A DNA stretch of 6,593 bases from an uncultured Planctomycetaceae bacterium (GCA_903927685.1 CAIYOB010000488.1:1-6593), one strand, 5' to 3'. Shown: positions 1-6,296, counted from the first letter of the stretch. Program-made: numbers and translations. Notes: generated by a model not told the origin, from the sequence alone.

Positions 1-854
1 AATACCTGCAACTGGGCGACGTCGCGATCCAGGGCATGAACTTCCGCTGGCACGACGAGCCGGCCAACTACCGGCGGGCCGTAGCGTTCATCAAGGACGA
101 TCCACGGTCTCTGGGCGCGTTGGTCACAACGCACAAACTGGATCTGCTGCGGGCCTGCCGCGACCAGTTCGGCCGCCTCGATCCCTACGCCGAATTGATG
201 CACGAGATCAGCAGCATCTCCAAAGACGGCGGCGAGCTGGTCGGGCATGCCAAGGACCCGATCACCAGCGGGTTGGCGCTGGAGGCATTCCTGCCTGAGC
301 GGCATTGGGAGCGAACCGGGGCCGATGCGCTGGTACTGGGCGCCGGCGGTTCGGCAATCGCCATCACCTGGTACCTGTTACAGGCCAGGCACGGACGCAA
401 TCGGCCCACGCGGATCATCGTCACCAACCGCAGCCTGCCACGGCTGGAGGAGATCCGCCAGTTTCATGCCCGGATCGGCGCGGACCTGGCGTTGGAGTAC
501 CACCATACGCCGGCCCCCGAAGCGACCGACGCCATCCTGGCCAGCCTGCAGCCGGGTTCGCTGGTCGTCAACGCCACGGGGTTGGGCAAGGACGCGCCGG
601 GGTCGCCGGTTACCGACGCGGCATCCTGGCCGGAACAAGGGATCGTCTGGGACTTCAACTACCGCGGCAACCTGGTGTTCCTCGACCAAGCCCGCGCCCA
701 GCAAACGGCGAAACGACTGCAGATCGAGGACGGCTGGATCTACTTTATCCACGGCTGGACTCGCGTGATCGCCGAGGTGTTTCACGTCGCCATTCCGACC
801 AGTGGTCCGCAGTTCGACGAGATCTCGCGGATCGCGGCGAGCGTCCGGGCTTGA
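1..854 (+). CDS. Shikimate dehydrogenase-family oxidoreductase, 5' partial
   Basis: The reading frame is open from base 3 at the left edge, so the gene starts outside the window. The ATG at 36 is internal: it has no properly spaced ribosome site, and the family needs more N-terminal residues before the catalytic lysine. Numbering from that internal Met, VTTHK (30-34) matches the catalytic-Lys motif of AroE-type enzymes. D74 in HAKDP matches the catalytic Asp. GAGGSA (102-107) is the Rossmann dinucleotide loop, and TNR (130-132) resembles the NADPH-binding NRT motif. NATG (179-182) and WDFNYRG (205-211) match later family motifs. Departures: the Asn of canonical GAVNT is apparently Ser (59-60), and the late substrate-binding Gln is apparently His (H239). 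The family reduces 3-dehydroshikimate with NADPH, or oxidises quinate/shikimate. The substitutions and the sugar-isomerase neighbours argue for a related cytosolic dehydrogenase with another substrate. Family membership is firm; the reaction is not. Confidence 0.82.
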   Translation, partial: YLQLGDVAIQGMNFRWHDEPANYRRAVAFIKDDPRSLGALVTTHKLDLLRACRDQFGRLDPYAELMHEISSISKDGGELVGHAKDPITSGLALEAFLPERHWERTGADALVLGAGGSAIAITWYLLQARHGRNRPTRIIVTNRSLPRLEEIRQFHARIGADLALEYHHTPAPEATDAILASLQPGSLVVNATGLGKDAPGSPVTDAASWPEQGIVWDFNYRGNLVFLDQARAQQTAKRLQIEDGWIYFIHGWTRVIAEVFHVAIPTSGPQFDEISRIAASVRA

Positions 855-861
855 CAAGGCA

Positions 862-882
862 GGCGGCGAGCATCGCGCCGCC
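862..882 (+). other. GC-rich hairpin between the first two genes
   Basis: GGCGGCG at 862-868 pairs perfectly with CGCCGCC at 876-882 around a 7-base loop. It starts 7 bases after the stop of the dehydrogenase gene. No T-run follows, so it is not a standard intrinsic terminator. It could be an intercistronic mRNA stem that affects processing or stability, or a chance pairing in GC-rich DNA. Confidence 0.35.
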
Positions 883-907
883 CCGACCGAAGGAACAACC
901 CCACCCT

Positions 908-912
908 GGAGA
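908..912 (+). promoter_or_regulatory. Ribosome binding site fixing the cupin start at 919
   Basis: GGAGA lies 6 bases upstream of the ATG at 919. The frame is open further upstream to an ATG at 802, but that start would overlap the preceding gene, and the added residues match nothing in the family. The site at 908 therefore supports 919. Confidence 0.7.
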
Positions 913-918
913 ACGACT

Positions 919-1494
919 ATGGAACTTAACCCCGACACTTCGTTCATTCATCCCTTCGGCGTCCAATTCGACCTGGCCGCCGGAATTATGGAGAATCCCG
1001 CCGGCCACATCGCCCGCCGGGCGTCCGACATGCGGGGCTACTATGCTGACGAAGCGGCTCTCGAGCGGCTGATTGCAGCCGGGGATGATCCGGTGCACTA
1101 CGAGACCTTCGAGTCGCCCGTCCCGGAGCAGTATGGGCATCTCCGGTATTGCATCAGCAAGCTGCATCCGGGCCTGGTCGACGACGAGTGCTTTATGACC
1201 AAAGGGCACTACCATACGGTGCTGGAAACCGGGGAGATCTACTTGTGCCTGCGCGGCCTGGGCGGGATGATGATGAAGACCTCGCGCGGCGAATGCCGGT
1301 GGGAAGTCTTCGCGCCGGGGCGAATGGTGTACGTGCCTCCGTACTGGGCGCACCGGTCGATCAATACGGGCGACGAGCCGTTGATTTCCCTGTGCATCTA
1401 TCCGGGCGACGCAGGCCACAACTACGGCGATATCCGCACCGAAGGCTTCCCACAGCGAGTCTATCGCCGCGGCGGACAGGTGGTGATCGTTTGA
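919..1494 (+). CDS. Cupin-type glucose-6-phosphate isomerase (GPI family)
   Basis: This is a 191-residue protein of the metal-dependent cupin phosphoglucose isomerase family (Pfam GPI), best known from Pyrococcus furiosus. It is unrelated to ordinary bacterial Pgi. The reaction is glucose-6-phosphate to fructose-6-phosphate in the cytosol. TKGHYH (94-99) gives ligands H97 and H99, followed by E106 and, in the YVPPYWAHR block, H145. The spacings of 2, 7 and 39 residues are the same as for H88, H90, E97 and H136 of the archaeal enzyme. The stretch GDEPLISLCIYPGDAGH (151-167) and the following NYG are also strongly conserved. Length agrees with the family. The gene sits 64 bases after the dehydrogenase gene and 16 before the next, as an operon member. 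Because its neighbours are other sugar isomerases, it may act on a different sugar or sugar phosphate. The family call is very secure; G6P specificity is inference. Confidence 0.9.
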   Translation: MELNPDTSFIHPFGVQFDLAAGIMENPAGHIARRASDMRGYYADEAALERLIAAGDDPVHYETFESPVPEQYGHLRYCISKLHPGLVDDECFMTKGHYHTVLETGEIYLCLRGLGGMMMKTSRGECRWEVFAPGRMVYVPPYWAHRSINTGDEPLISLCIYPGDAGHNYGDIRTEGFPQRVYRRGGQVVIV

Positions 1495-1510
1495 GGGCAA
1501 GGACTGTTCC

Positions 1511-2830
1511 ATGAAAGCACAACTGGTACCCCTGTATTTCGATCCGGGACGGGACGCGGATTTCGACAAGATGCTGGCCGCGCTTCGCACCCTGCTGGCC
1601 GACCACGCGGACTTCCTGGAACCGGTGCCGCTGGGCAGTCGGATTCCCGAGGCCGACGGCGTGATCTTCCCGCAGTTGCTGGGTGAAGCCTATCGACAGG
1701 CCCCCGCCTTTGCGGACATCCGCGTGCCGATCCTGTTGGTCACCTCCGAGTTCGGCACCCTGTCGATGTGGGACTGGGAGATCGCCGAATACCTGCGGTC
1801 CAGCGGCGTCGAAACGATCGGGCCTTACAACCTCGAACAGACCAAGAAAGTCTGCGCGGCGCTGGCCGTCAAGCGGGAACTGAGGACGACCAAGTTCCTC
1901 GTCTACCAAGATGACCCGGGCGAGGGCTTTCAAGCGCCGATCTTCAAACGCTTCTACTGGTGGGAAGACGAGTGCAGCCAGCGGATGGCGGACAAGTTCG
2001 GAATTACGGTCGTTAAGAAGAGCTTCCGCGAGTTGGGAGCGGCCGCCAAGGCGATCCCGGACGGACTGGCCGACGAGACCTGGCAGCGTTGGCGATTGCC
2101 GACGGCCGGCTTGACGGAACGCGCCGTGCGAAGCGCCGTCAAGCTGTACCTGGCGGTGAAACGCGATCTGGACGCCGATCCATCGATCCGGGCGGTCGGC
2201 ATGAACTGCTTGAACGAATCCCACTTTTCCGACAGCACGCCCTGCCTGGCCTGGAACATGCTGTATCAGGAACAGGGCATCTTGTGGGGATGCGAAGCGG
2301 ATACGTTGTCGATGGCCACCAAGTACATCCTGCACAAGTCGCTTGGCGCGCCGATCATGATGACCAATCTGTACCCGTTCCTGCTGGTCAACGCGGCCTT
2401 GAAACACGAACGGATCGAGAGCTTTCCCGCGGTGGAATCCGAGCGGGAAAACCATGTCCTGGTGGCCCATTGCGGCTACATGGGTGTGATCCCCACCGCG
2501 TTCGCCTCGGAGTGGACGTTGCGCAACAAGGTCCTGGCGATCGTGGACGCCAATGCCGTGGCCATCGATGCCCGCCTGCCGAGCGGCGATGCGACCTTGG
2601 CCAAGCTGCATCCGGCGATGGATAAGATGACTGTAGCCGAGGGACAGTTGAAGGGCTACGCCCAATTCCCCGGCTCCGATTGCCTGAACGGCGGCGTCAT
2701 CAAGGTCCGCGACGGGCGCAGGCTGATGAGTTCGCTGGCGTCGCATCATTACCTGCTGCTGGTTGGGCACCACCGCGCCGAGATTCAGTTCCTGGGCAAA
2801 GTATTTGGCCTGAGCGTCGAGGAGATCTGA
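1511..2830 (+). CDS. L-fucose isomerase-like (FucI/AraA superfamily) protein
   Basis: This 439-residue cytosolic protein resembles the L-fucose/L-arabinose isomerase superfamily, whose members interconvert aldoses and ketoses with a divalent metal. Residues 1-200 look like the alpha/beta N-terminal domains. The C-terminal part carries the signature blocks: MNCLNES (231-237), WGCEADTLSMAT (259-270) with E262 at the Mn-ligand Glu position, VAHCG (318-322), and SHHYLLLVG (411-419) with His at the third ligand position. Where E. coli FucI (591 residues) has its Asp ligand 24 residues after the Glu, this protein has N286. It is shorter than FucI, as many uncharacterised homologues are. An AAGGA ribosome site (1499-1503) lies 7 bases before the ATG. 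The stop is 2 bases from the next start, implying translational coupling. Superfamily membership is likely. The substrate, and whether it is an active isomerase, are open. Confidence 0.68.
   Translation: MKAQLVPLYFDPGRDADFDKMLAALRTLLADHADFLEPVPLGSRIPEADGVIFPQLLGEAYRQAPAFADIRVPILLVTSEFGTLSMWDWEIAEYLRSSGVETIGPYNLEQTKKVCAALAVKRELRTTKFLVYQDDPGEGFQAPIFKRFYWWEDECSQRMADKFGITVVKKSFRELGAAAKAIPDGLADETWQRWRLPTAGLTERAVRSAVKLYLAVKRDLDADPSIRAVGMNCLNESHFSDSTPCLAWNMLYQEQGILWGCEADTLSMATKYILHKSLGAPIMMTNLYPFLLVNAALKHERIESFPAVESERENHVLVAHCGYMGVIPTAFASEWTLRNKVLAIVDANAVAIDARLPSGDATLAKLHPAMDKMTVAEGQLKGYAQFPGSDCLNGGVIKVRDGRRLMSSLASHHYLLLVGHHRAEIQFLGKVFGLSVEEI
2819..2825 (+). promoter_or_regulatory. Ribosome binding site inside the preceding gene's end
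   Basis: GAGGAGA lies within the last codons of the FucI-like gene, 7 bases upstream of the ATG at 2833. It selects 2833 over an in-frame ATG at 2680 deep inside the previous gene, and indicates coupled translation. Confidence 0.75.
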
Positions 2831-2832
2831 GC

Positions 2833-3696
2833 ATGAAAGTCGGCATCGACAGCTACTGCTACCACCGCTACTTCGGCGAAATCTACCCGGACCAGGCGGA
2901 TCCCGGCGTGCGTTGGACGTTTCAGGACTTCGTGCGGCGGGCCGCCGAGCTGCAGGTGGACGGAGTCTCGTTGGAGTCCTGCTTCTTTGCGAGCCTGGAG
3001 CCGGGGTACCTCGCCGAGATTAAGGCCGCGCTCGATGACCACGGACTGGAGCGGGTGCTGGCCTGGGGCCATCCGGACGGTTTGGAGGCGGGCCGCAGCG
3101 AACGGGCCTGGCAGGAGATGAACTCGTTGATCCCGCGGGCCCAATTCATGGGGGCCGAGATCATGCGGATCGTGGCCTCGTCGTTGATGTTCCGCAACGA
3201 GCCGCACGGGCCGCAGATCGACGCGGTCGTGCGGATGTTGCGCGAAAGCGTCAAGCTGGCCGAGGACTGCGGCGTCGTGCTGGCCATCGAGAACCACATT
3301 GATTACACGTCCGCCGAGATCCTGCAGATCCTGGAACGCGTGGACTCGCCGGCGCTGAAAGTGAATTTCGACACCGGCAACACGCTGCGGATGATGGAGG
3401 ATCCGGTCGCCGCCGCGCGGCGTTTGGGCCCCTACACGGTCGCGACGCATACCAAGGACGTCGCAGCCTGCCGCCACGTGCGTCCCGAGGAATGGTACTT
3501 CTTCTCGTCCGTGCCGGTGGGGACCGGGTTGATCGACATCCCGGGCGTTGTTCGCGAGTTGAAGCGGGCGGGTTACACCGGCGTCCTGGCCGTGGAATCG
3601 GACCATCACAAGGATCACCAGGACGAAGACAAATTGGTTGCCGACAGCATTACCTACCTGAAACAGCTCGTGGCGCAAGTATCCGCGGAGAGTTGA
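2833..3696 (+). CDS. TIM-barrel sugar phosphate isomerase/epimerase
   Basis: This 287-residue protein belongs to the xylose isomerase-like TIM-barrel family (AP endonuclease 2 fold), which includes sugar epimerases, hydroxypyruvate isomerase, inosose dehydratase and 3-dehydroshikimate dehydratase. The start MKVGIDSYCY is a typical first barrel strand, and no signal peptide is present, so it is cytosolic. The expected metal ligands appear in order: E153 in AIENH, D180 in VNFDTGN, H206 in ATHTKD, and E255 in AVESD. GTGLIDIPGVV (230-240) is the conserved stretch before the final helix, strand and Glu. Length is normal. It lies 2 bases after the FucI-like gene and 3 before the dehydrogenase gene. 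The metal site looks intact, so it is probably an active enzyme. With a shikimate dehydrogenase-like gene in the cluster, a dehydroshikimate dehydratase role is an alternative to sugar epimerisation. Sequence alone cannot choose between them. Confidence 0.85.
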   Translation: MKVGIDSYCYHRYFGEIYPDQADPGVRWTFQDFVRRAAELQVDGVSLESCFFASLEPGYLAEIKAALDDHGLERVLAWGHPDGLEAGRSERAWQEMNSLIPRAQFMGAEIMRIVASSLMFRNEPHGPQIDAVVRMLRESVKLAEDCGVVLAIENHIDYTSAEILQILERVDSPALKVNFDTGNTLRMMEDPVAAARRLGPYTVATHTKDVAACRHVRPEEWYFFSSVPVGTGLIDIPGVVRELKRAGYTGVLAVESDHHKDHQDEDKLVADSITYLKQLVAQVSAES

Positions 3697-3699
3697 CGC

Positions 3700-4695
3700 A
3701 TGACGGTTCCCTTTCAAGTGGTCATCACGGATTTGATCAACGACGATCTCGCCCCGGAACGCGAGGTGCTGGGCGATTTGGCCCAAGTGACGGCGCTGCA
3801 GGCTCGCAGCGAAGCCGAACTGGTCGGGCGAATTGAGCAGGCCGACGCGGTGATCCTGTACCACGAGTTGGCGTTGAGCGAAACGACAATTCGCCGGCTG
3901 GACCGTTGCCGGGTCATTGTCCGCGGCGGCGTAGGATTCGACAACGTCGACCGCCCCTTGTGCCGCCAACTGGAGATTCCCGTCGCCAACGTGCCGGATT
4001 ACGGCACCGAGGAAGTCGCCGATTCGGCGCTGGCGATGTTGTTGTCGCTGACTCGGGGCATTCACCTGGCCAATTCGGTGCTGCAGACCGGACAGGGCGA
4101 TTGGTCCTACGAGCGGGCGGTGCCGCTGATCCGGCTCCGCGGCAGCGTGCTAGGGATCGTGGGCCTGGGAAGAATTGGCACGGCGATGGCGATGCGCGGC
4201 AAGTCGCTGGGCATGGACGTCGCCTTTTTCGATCCGTACAAGCCGGATGGGTATGACAAATCACTGGGCATCCGCCGCGTCGAAACGCTGGACGAATTGC
4301 TCGCCCAGTCGCTGGTGGTCAGTATGCACTGTCCGCTGAGCGAAGAGACGTATCACCTGCTCGATGCGGCGGCGATCGCCAAGCTGCCGCGAGGGTCGTA
4401 CCTGGTCAACACGGCGCGCGGCGGAGTCGTGGATGTCCGGGCCCTGCCCGATGCCTTGGCCTCGGGACAACTGGCCGGGGCCGGAATCGACGTGCTCGAA
4501 CGGGAACCGCCGCTGCCGGACGATCCCGTGCTGCGAGCCTGGCGCGATCCCGGGCACCCCGCCCATCACCGCCTGATCCTGAACCCGCACCTGGCGTGGT
4601 ACTGCCAGCAAGGCCAGCACGAGCTGCGCCGCAAGACCGCCGAAACCTGCCGCCGAGCGTTGTTGGGATTGCCGCTGAGGAATGTGGTCAACTAA
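3700..4695 (+). CDS. D-2-hydroxyacid dehydrogenase, CtBP-like
   Basis: This 331-residue protein belongs to the D-isomer-specific 2-hydroxyacid dehydrogenase family (3-phosphoglycerate, formate, glyoxylate and C-terminal-binding-protein dehydrogenases). These enzymes interconvert 2-oxoacids and D-2-hydroxyacids with NAD(H). Residues 1-100 and about 300-331 form the substrate domain, and the middle forms the Rossmann domain. GLGRIG (155-160) is the nucleotide loop, and D178 in FFDPY is placed for NAD preference. The catalytic triad is visible: R240 in NTARGG, E269 in LEREPP, and H297 in NPHLAW. W300 three residues after the His, followed by an ELRRK-type helix and a terminal RNVVN, is the CtBP-like arrangement rather than the SerA one. 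No regulatory ACT domain is present. GGAGAG at 3687-3692 gives a ribosome site 7 bases before the ATG. It is the last gene of the tight block. The substrate is probably a sugar-acid or 2-oxoacid intermediate of the same pathway, which is inference. Confidence 0.88.
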   Translation: MTVPFQVVITDLINDDLAPEREVLGDLAQVTALQARSEAELVGRIEQADAVILYHELALSETTIRRLDRCRVIVRGGVGFDNVDRPLCRQLEIPVANVPDYGTEEVADSALAMLLSLTRGIHLANSVLQTGQGDWSYERAVPLIRLRGSVLGIVGLGRIGTAMAMRGKSLGMDVAFFDPYKPDGYDKSLGIRRVETLDELLAQSLVVSMHCPLSEETYHLLDAAAIAKLPRGSYLVNTARGGVVDVRALPDALASGQLAGAGIDVLEREPPLPDDPVLRAWRDPGHPAHHRLILNPHLAWYCQQGQHELRRKTAETCRRALLGLPLRNVVN

Positions 4696-4794
4696 GACCA
4701 CCATTCATACCAAAACCAACCCAACCGGAAGCGTGGGACCGCCGAAGAACAAATGTGATTCTCCAACGCTTTTCGCCGTGAAAGGAATGTTACC
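4696..4794 (+). other. Intergenic gap, possible promoter region
   Basis: These 99 bases have visibly lower GC content than the flanking genes and hold no credible coding frame. AAGGA at 4782-4786 is the ribosome site for the next gene, 8 bases before its ATG. I see no convincing -35/-10 pair and no hairpin with a T-run. The break in spacing after four tightly joined genes makes this the likeliest place for a separate promoter of the exported TIM-barrel gene. Confidence 0.4.
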
Positions 4795-5745
4795 ATGACT
4801 GACAACCCAACTTCGTTCAATCGTCGCCATTTCCTGGCCGCTGGGACCGCGTCCGTGGTGGCAACGACGGCGATGCGCGTCGGCGCGGCCGAGTCCGGCC
4901 AGTCACCTCACATCGTGCGGCCGCCGGAAGGCAAACAGATCCTGCTGTCGTGCAAGCTGGGGATGATCGCCGGCGAAGCCGGCGGCAAGAAGCTGTCGCT
5001 GGCCGAGCGGCTGACCATGGCCGCGGAAGCCGGTTTCGATGGCGTGGACCTGGACCAGGCCGCGGACTTCACGCCCGAGCAGGCTCGTGAGGCCGTCTGC
5101 CAGTCGGGGGTGTTCGTGCACAACGCCATCAACCATGCGCATTGGGCACAGCGGCTGACCAGTGCCAAGGAAGAAGAACGGGCCCGTGGCCGAGCCAACA
5201 TCGAACACTGCTTGCGCGTGTCGCACGGGGCGGGCGGCAGCGGCGTGCTGATCGTCGTAGGCAGCGGGGACGACGGCCCCGCCGAGGAGATCGAAGAACG
5301 CTGTCGCCAGGAGATCAAGAAGCTGATTCCACTGGCCGCTTCGTTGGGCCAGATGATCCTGGTCGAGAACGTCTGGAACAAGATGGGCTACGACCACGAG
5401 GCGCCGCCAGAGCAGACCGCTGACCGGTTTGTCAAATTCATCGACAGCATCCACAGCCCTTGGGTCGGCATGTACTACGACATCGGCAATCACTGGAAGT
5501 ATGGTCAACCGGGCGAATGGATCCGCCAGTTGGGCCACCGGTGCGTCAAATTGGATGTCAAGGGCTACAGCCGGGCGGGCAACAAGTGGACGGAGATCAC
5601 CGAGGGCGACTTGCCCTGGGACCAGGTCCGCAAAGCGTTGGACGAAATCGGCTTCGCGGGCTGGGCCACGGCCGAGGTCGGTGGCGGCGACGTGCAGCGT
5701 CTGACGGTCGTCCGTAAGCAGATGCAGGAAGCGTTCGGACTGTGA
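4795..5745 (+). CDS. Tat-exported TIM-barrel sugar isomerase/epimerase-like protein
   Basis: This 316-residue protein has a twin-arginine signal: NRRHFLAAG (9-17), a hydrophobic stretch to about 27, and a possible cleavage site after GAA (30-32). It should therefore be exported folded, probably with its metal. The mature part is a xylose isomerase-like TIM barrel: AGFDGVDLD (79-87) is the early strand, ILVENVWNKMG (188-198) holds E191, YYDIGNHWKYG (227-237) holds D229, and ATAEVGGGD (291-299) holds E294. The position that usually carries His in an HxK motif reads D254 here (LDVKGYSR), so the metal site is altered or the alignment shifts. Tat-signal TIM barrels of this type are frequent in planctomycetes, and their substrates are mostly unknown. 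It follows a cytosolic member of the same superfamily in this window but is a different, divergent subfamily. A link to the upstream operon is plausible from direction and order, not proven. Hydroxypyruvate isomerase-like names would be speculative. Confidence 0.83.
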   Translation: MTDNPTSFNRRHFLAAGTASVVATTAMRVGAAESGQSPHIVRPPEGKQILLSCKLGMIAGEAGGKKLSLAERLTMAAEAGFDGVDLDQAADFTPEQAREAVCQSGVFVHNAINHAHWAQRLTSAKEEERARGRANIEHCLRVSHGAGGSGVLIVVGSGDDGPAEEIEERCRQEIKKLIPLAASLGQMILVENVWNKMGYDHEAPPEQTADRFVKFIDSIHSPWVGMYYDIGNHWKYGQPGEWIRQLGHRCVKLDVKGYSRAGNKWTEITEGDLPWDQVRKALDEIGFAGWATAEVGGGDVQRLTVVRKQMQEAFGL

Positions 5746-5792
5746 CGGCCGGCCGAGGCCGCTGATTGGGAAACGAAGGACTTTTACTCGTT

Positions 5793-5797
5793 GAGGA
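5793..5797 (+). promoter_or_regulatory. Ribosome binding site fixing the lipoprotein start at 5805
   Basis: GAGGA lies 7 bases upstream of the ATG at 5805. A TTG 13 codons earlier is in frame, but it would place an acidic stretch before the signal peptide. The ATG gives a clean lipoprotein leader. Confidence 0.7.
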
Positions 5798-5804
5798 TCT
5801 TGCC

Positions 5805-6248
5805 ATGCGCTATGTGTGTTGTCTGCTGTTCGTCGCCGCTTGCTGCCTGACCGTGTCCGGGTGCGGCAACGCCAAGGTTCAAGAGTTGACCGTCGAGGTC
5901 GAGCGACTGAAGGCCGCTGCCGCGGTCCTGGAGGCGAAGAACGCCGCGTTGCAGGCCGAGTTGACCCAGGCCAAGGAGCAGGCGGCCCAGGTCCAGCAGC
6001 ATTTGGCCGAGGTCGCCGAGATCAAGAAAGGCTACGAAGAGGCGCGGGTCAAATTCGGGGAGAGCTTGAAGCAAGTGGCTCCGCTGCTGGGCATCACCGG
6101 CTCGCCCCTGCCGCCCTTCGAAGGCTTGAAGGACAGCAGTTGGGTCGGCAAATTCGCTCCGCCCGCCAATCTGGCGCCCGACATGAAAGCCCTGCAGAAC
6201 GAATTGCAGGGCCTGATGGGGCAAGGCATCCAATTGCCCAAGCAATGA
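5805..6248 (+). CDS. Small coiled-coil lipoprotein, function unknown
   Basis: The protein has 147 residues. MRY is followed by a hydrophobic, Cys-rich stretch and the lipobox VSGC with the acceptor Cys at position 20, so the product is probably a lipid-anchored envelope protein. The residue after the Cys is Gly, not the Asp of the classical inner-membrane retention rule. Residues about 24-85 are a heptad-like run rich in Ala, Glu, Leu, Lys and Gln (for example EVERLKAAAAVLEAKNAAL, 31-49), typical of a coiled coil. A Pro/Gly-rich segment follows (LGITGSPLPPFEGL, 95-108). The tail, about 122-147, may form a short amphipathic helix ending in LPKQ. I recognise no enzymatic domain. The leader carries four Cys before the acceptor, which is unusual for a signal peptide. 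It lies 59 bases after the Tat protein gene and may share its transcript. A spacer, oligomerisation or peptidoglycan-proximal role is possible, but nothing in the sequence specifies one. Confidence 0.75.
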   Translation: MRYVCCLLFVAACCLTVSGCGNAKVQELTVEVERLKAAAAVLEAKNAALQAELTQAKEQAAQVQQHLAEVAEIKKGYEEARVKFGESLKQVAPLLGITGSPLPPFEGLKDSSWVGKFAPPANLAPDMKALQNELQGLMGQGIQLPKQ

Positions 6249-6260
6249 CGGCGGCGGCCT

Positions 6261-6289
6261 CGAGGGACGGATTGGCAATCCTTCCTACG
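6261..6289 (+). repeat. Imperfect palindrome/hairpin between convergent genes
   Basis: GGATT (6269-6273) pairs with AATCC (6277-6281) around the loop GGC. After a C/T mismatch the stem continues with GGGA (6264-6267) against TCCT (6283-6286), including one G-T pair. After an A/A mismatch it closes with CG (6261-6262) against CG (6288-6289). It fills most of the 48 bases between two 3' ends. It could act as a bidirectional terminator without a strong T-run. Its GGATTGGCAATCC core also resembles short dispersed palindromes I recall from planctomycete genomes; that resemblance is from memory and unverified. Confidence 0.55.
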
Positions 6290-6296
6290 GTCGCCA

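Noticed and set aside
802..918. Upstream in-frame ATG for the cupin gene
   Set aside because: It overlaps the preceding coding sequence, and the extra 39 residues do not resemble the family. The ATG at 919 has its own ribosome site.
1361..2773. Long open frame on the - strand opposite the FucI-like gene (470 codons)
   Set aside because: High GC content keeps antisense frames open. Its translation is rich in Arg, Gln, His and Gly with no recognisable motif, while the + strand protein has clear family blocks.
2785..4065. Long - strand open frame across the TIM-barrel and dehydrogenase genes (426 codons)
   Set aside because: It spans two well-supported + strand genes and has shadow-like composition with no domain motif.
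4596..4781. Small + strand frame running into the 99-base gap
   Set aside because: It mostly overlaps the dehydrogenase gene in another frame, has no ribosome site and no recognisable sequence.
5746..5760. CGGCCGGCCG palindrome after the Tat protein gene as a terminator
   Set aside because: It is a short self-complementary run with no room for a loop and no T-run, and is expected by chance in GC-rich DNA.
5766..5804. TTG start for the lipoprotein
   Set aside because: It adds an acidic stretch before the signal peptide, which does not fit a lipoprotein leader. The ATG at 5805 has GAGGA at good spacing.
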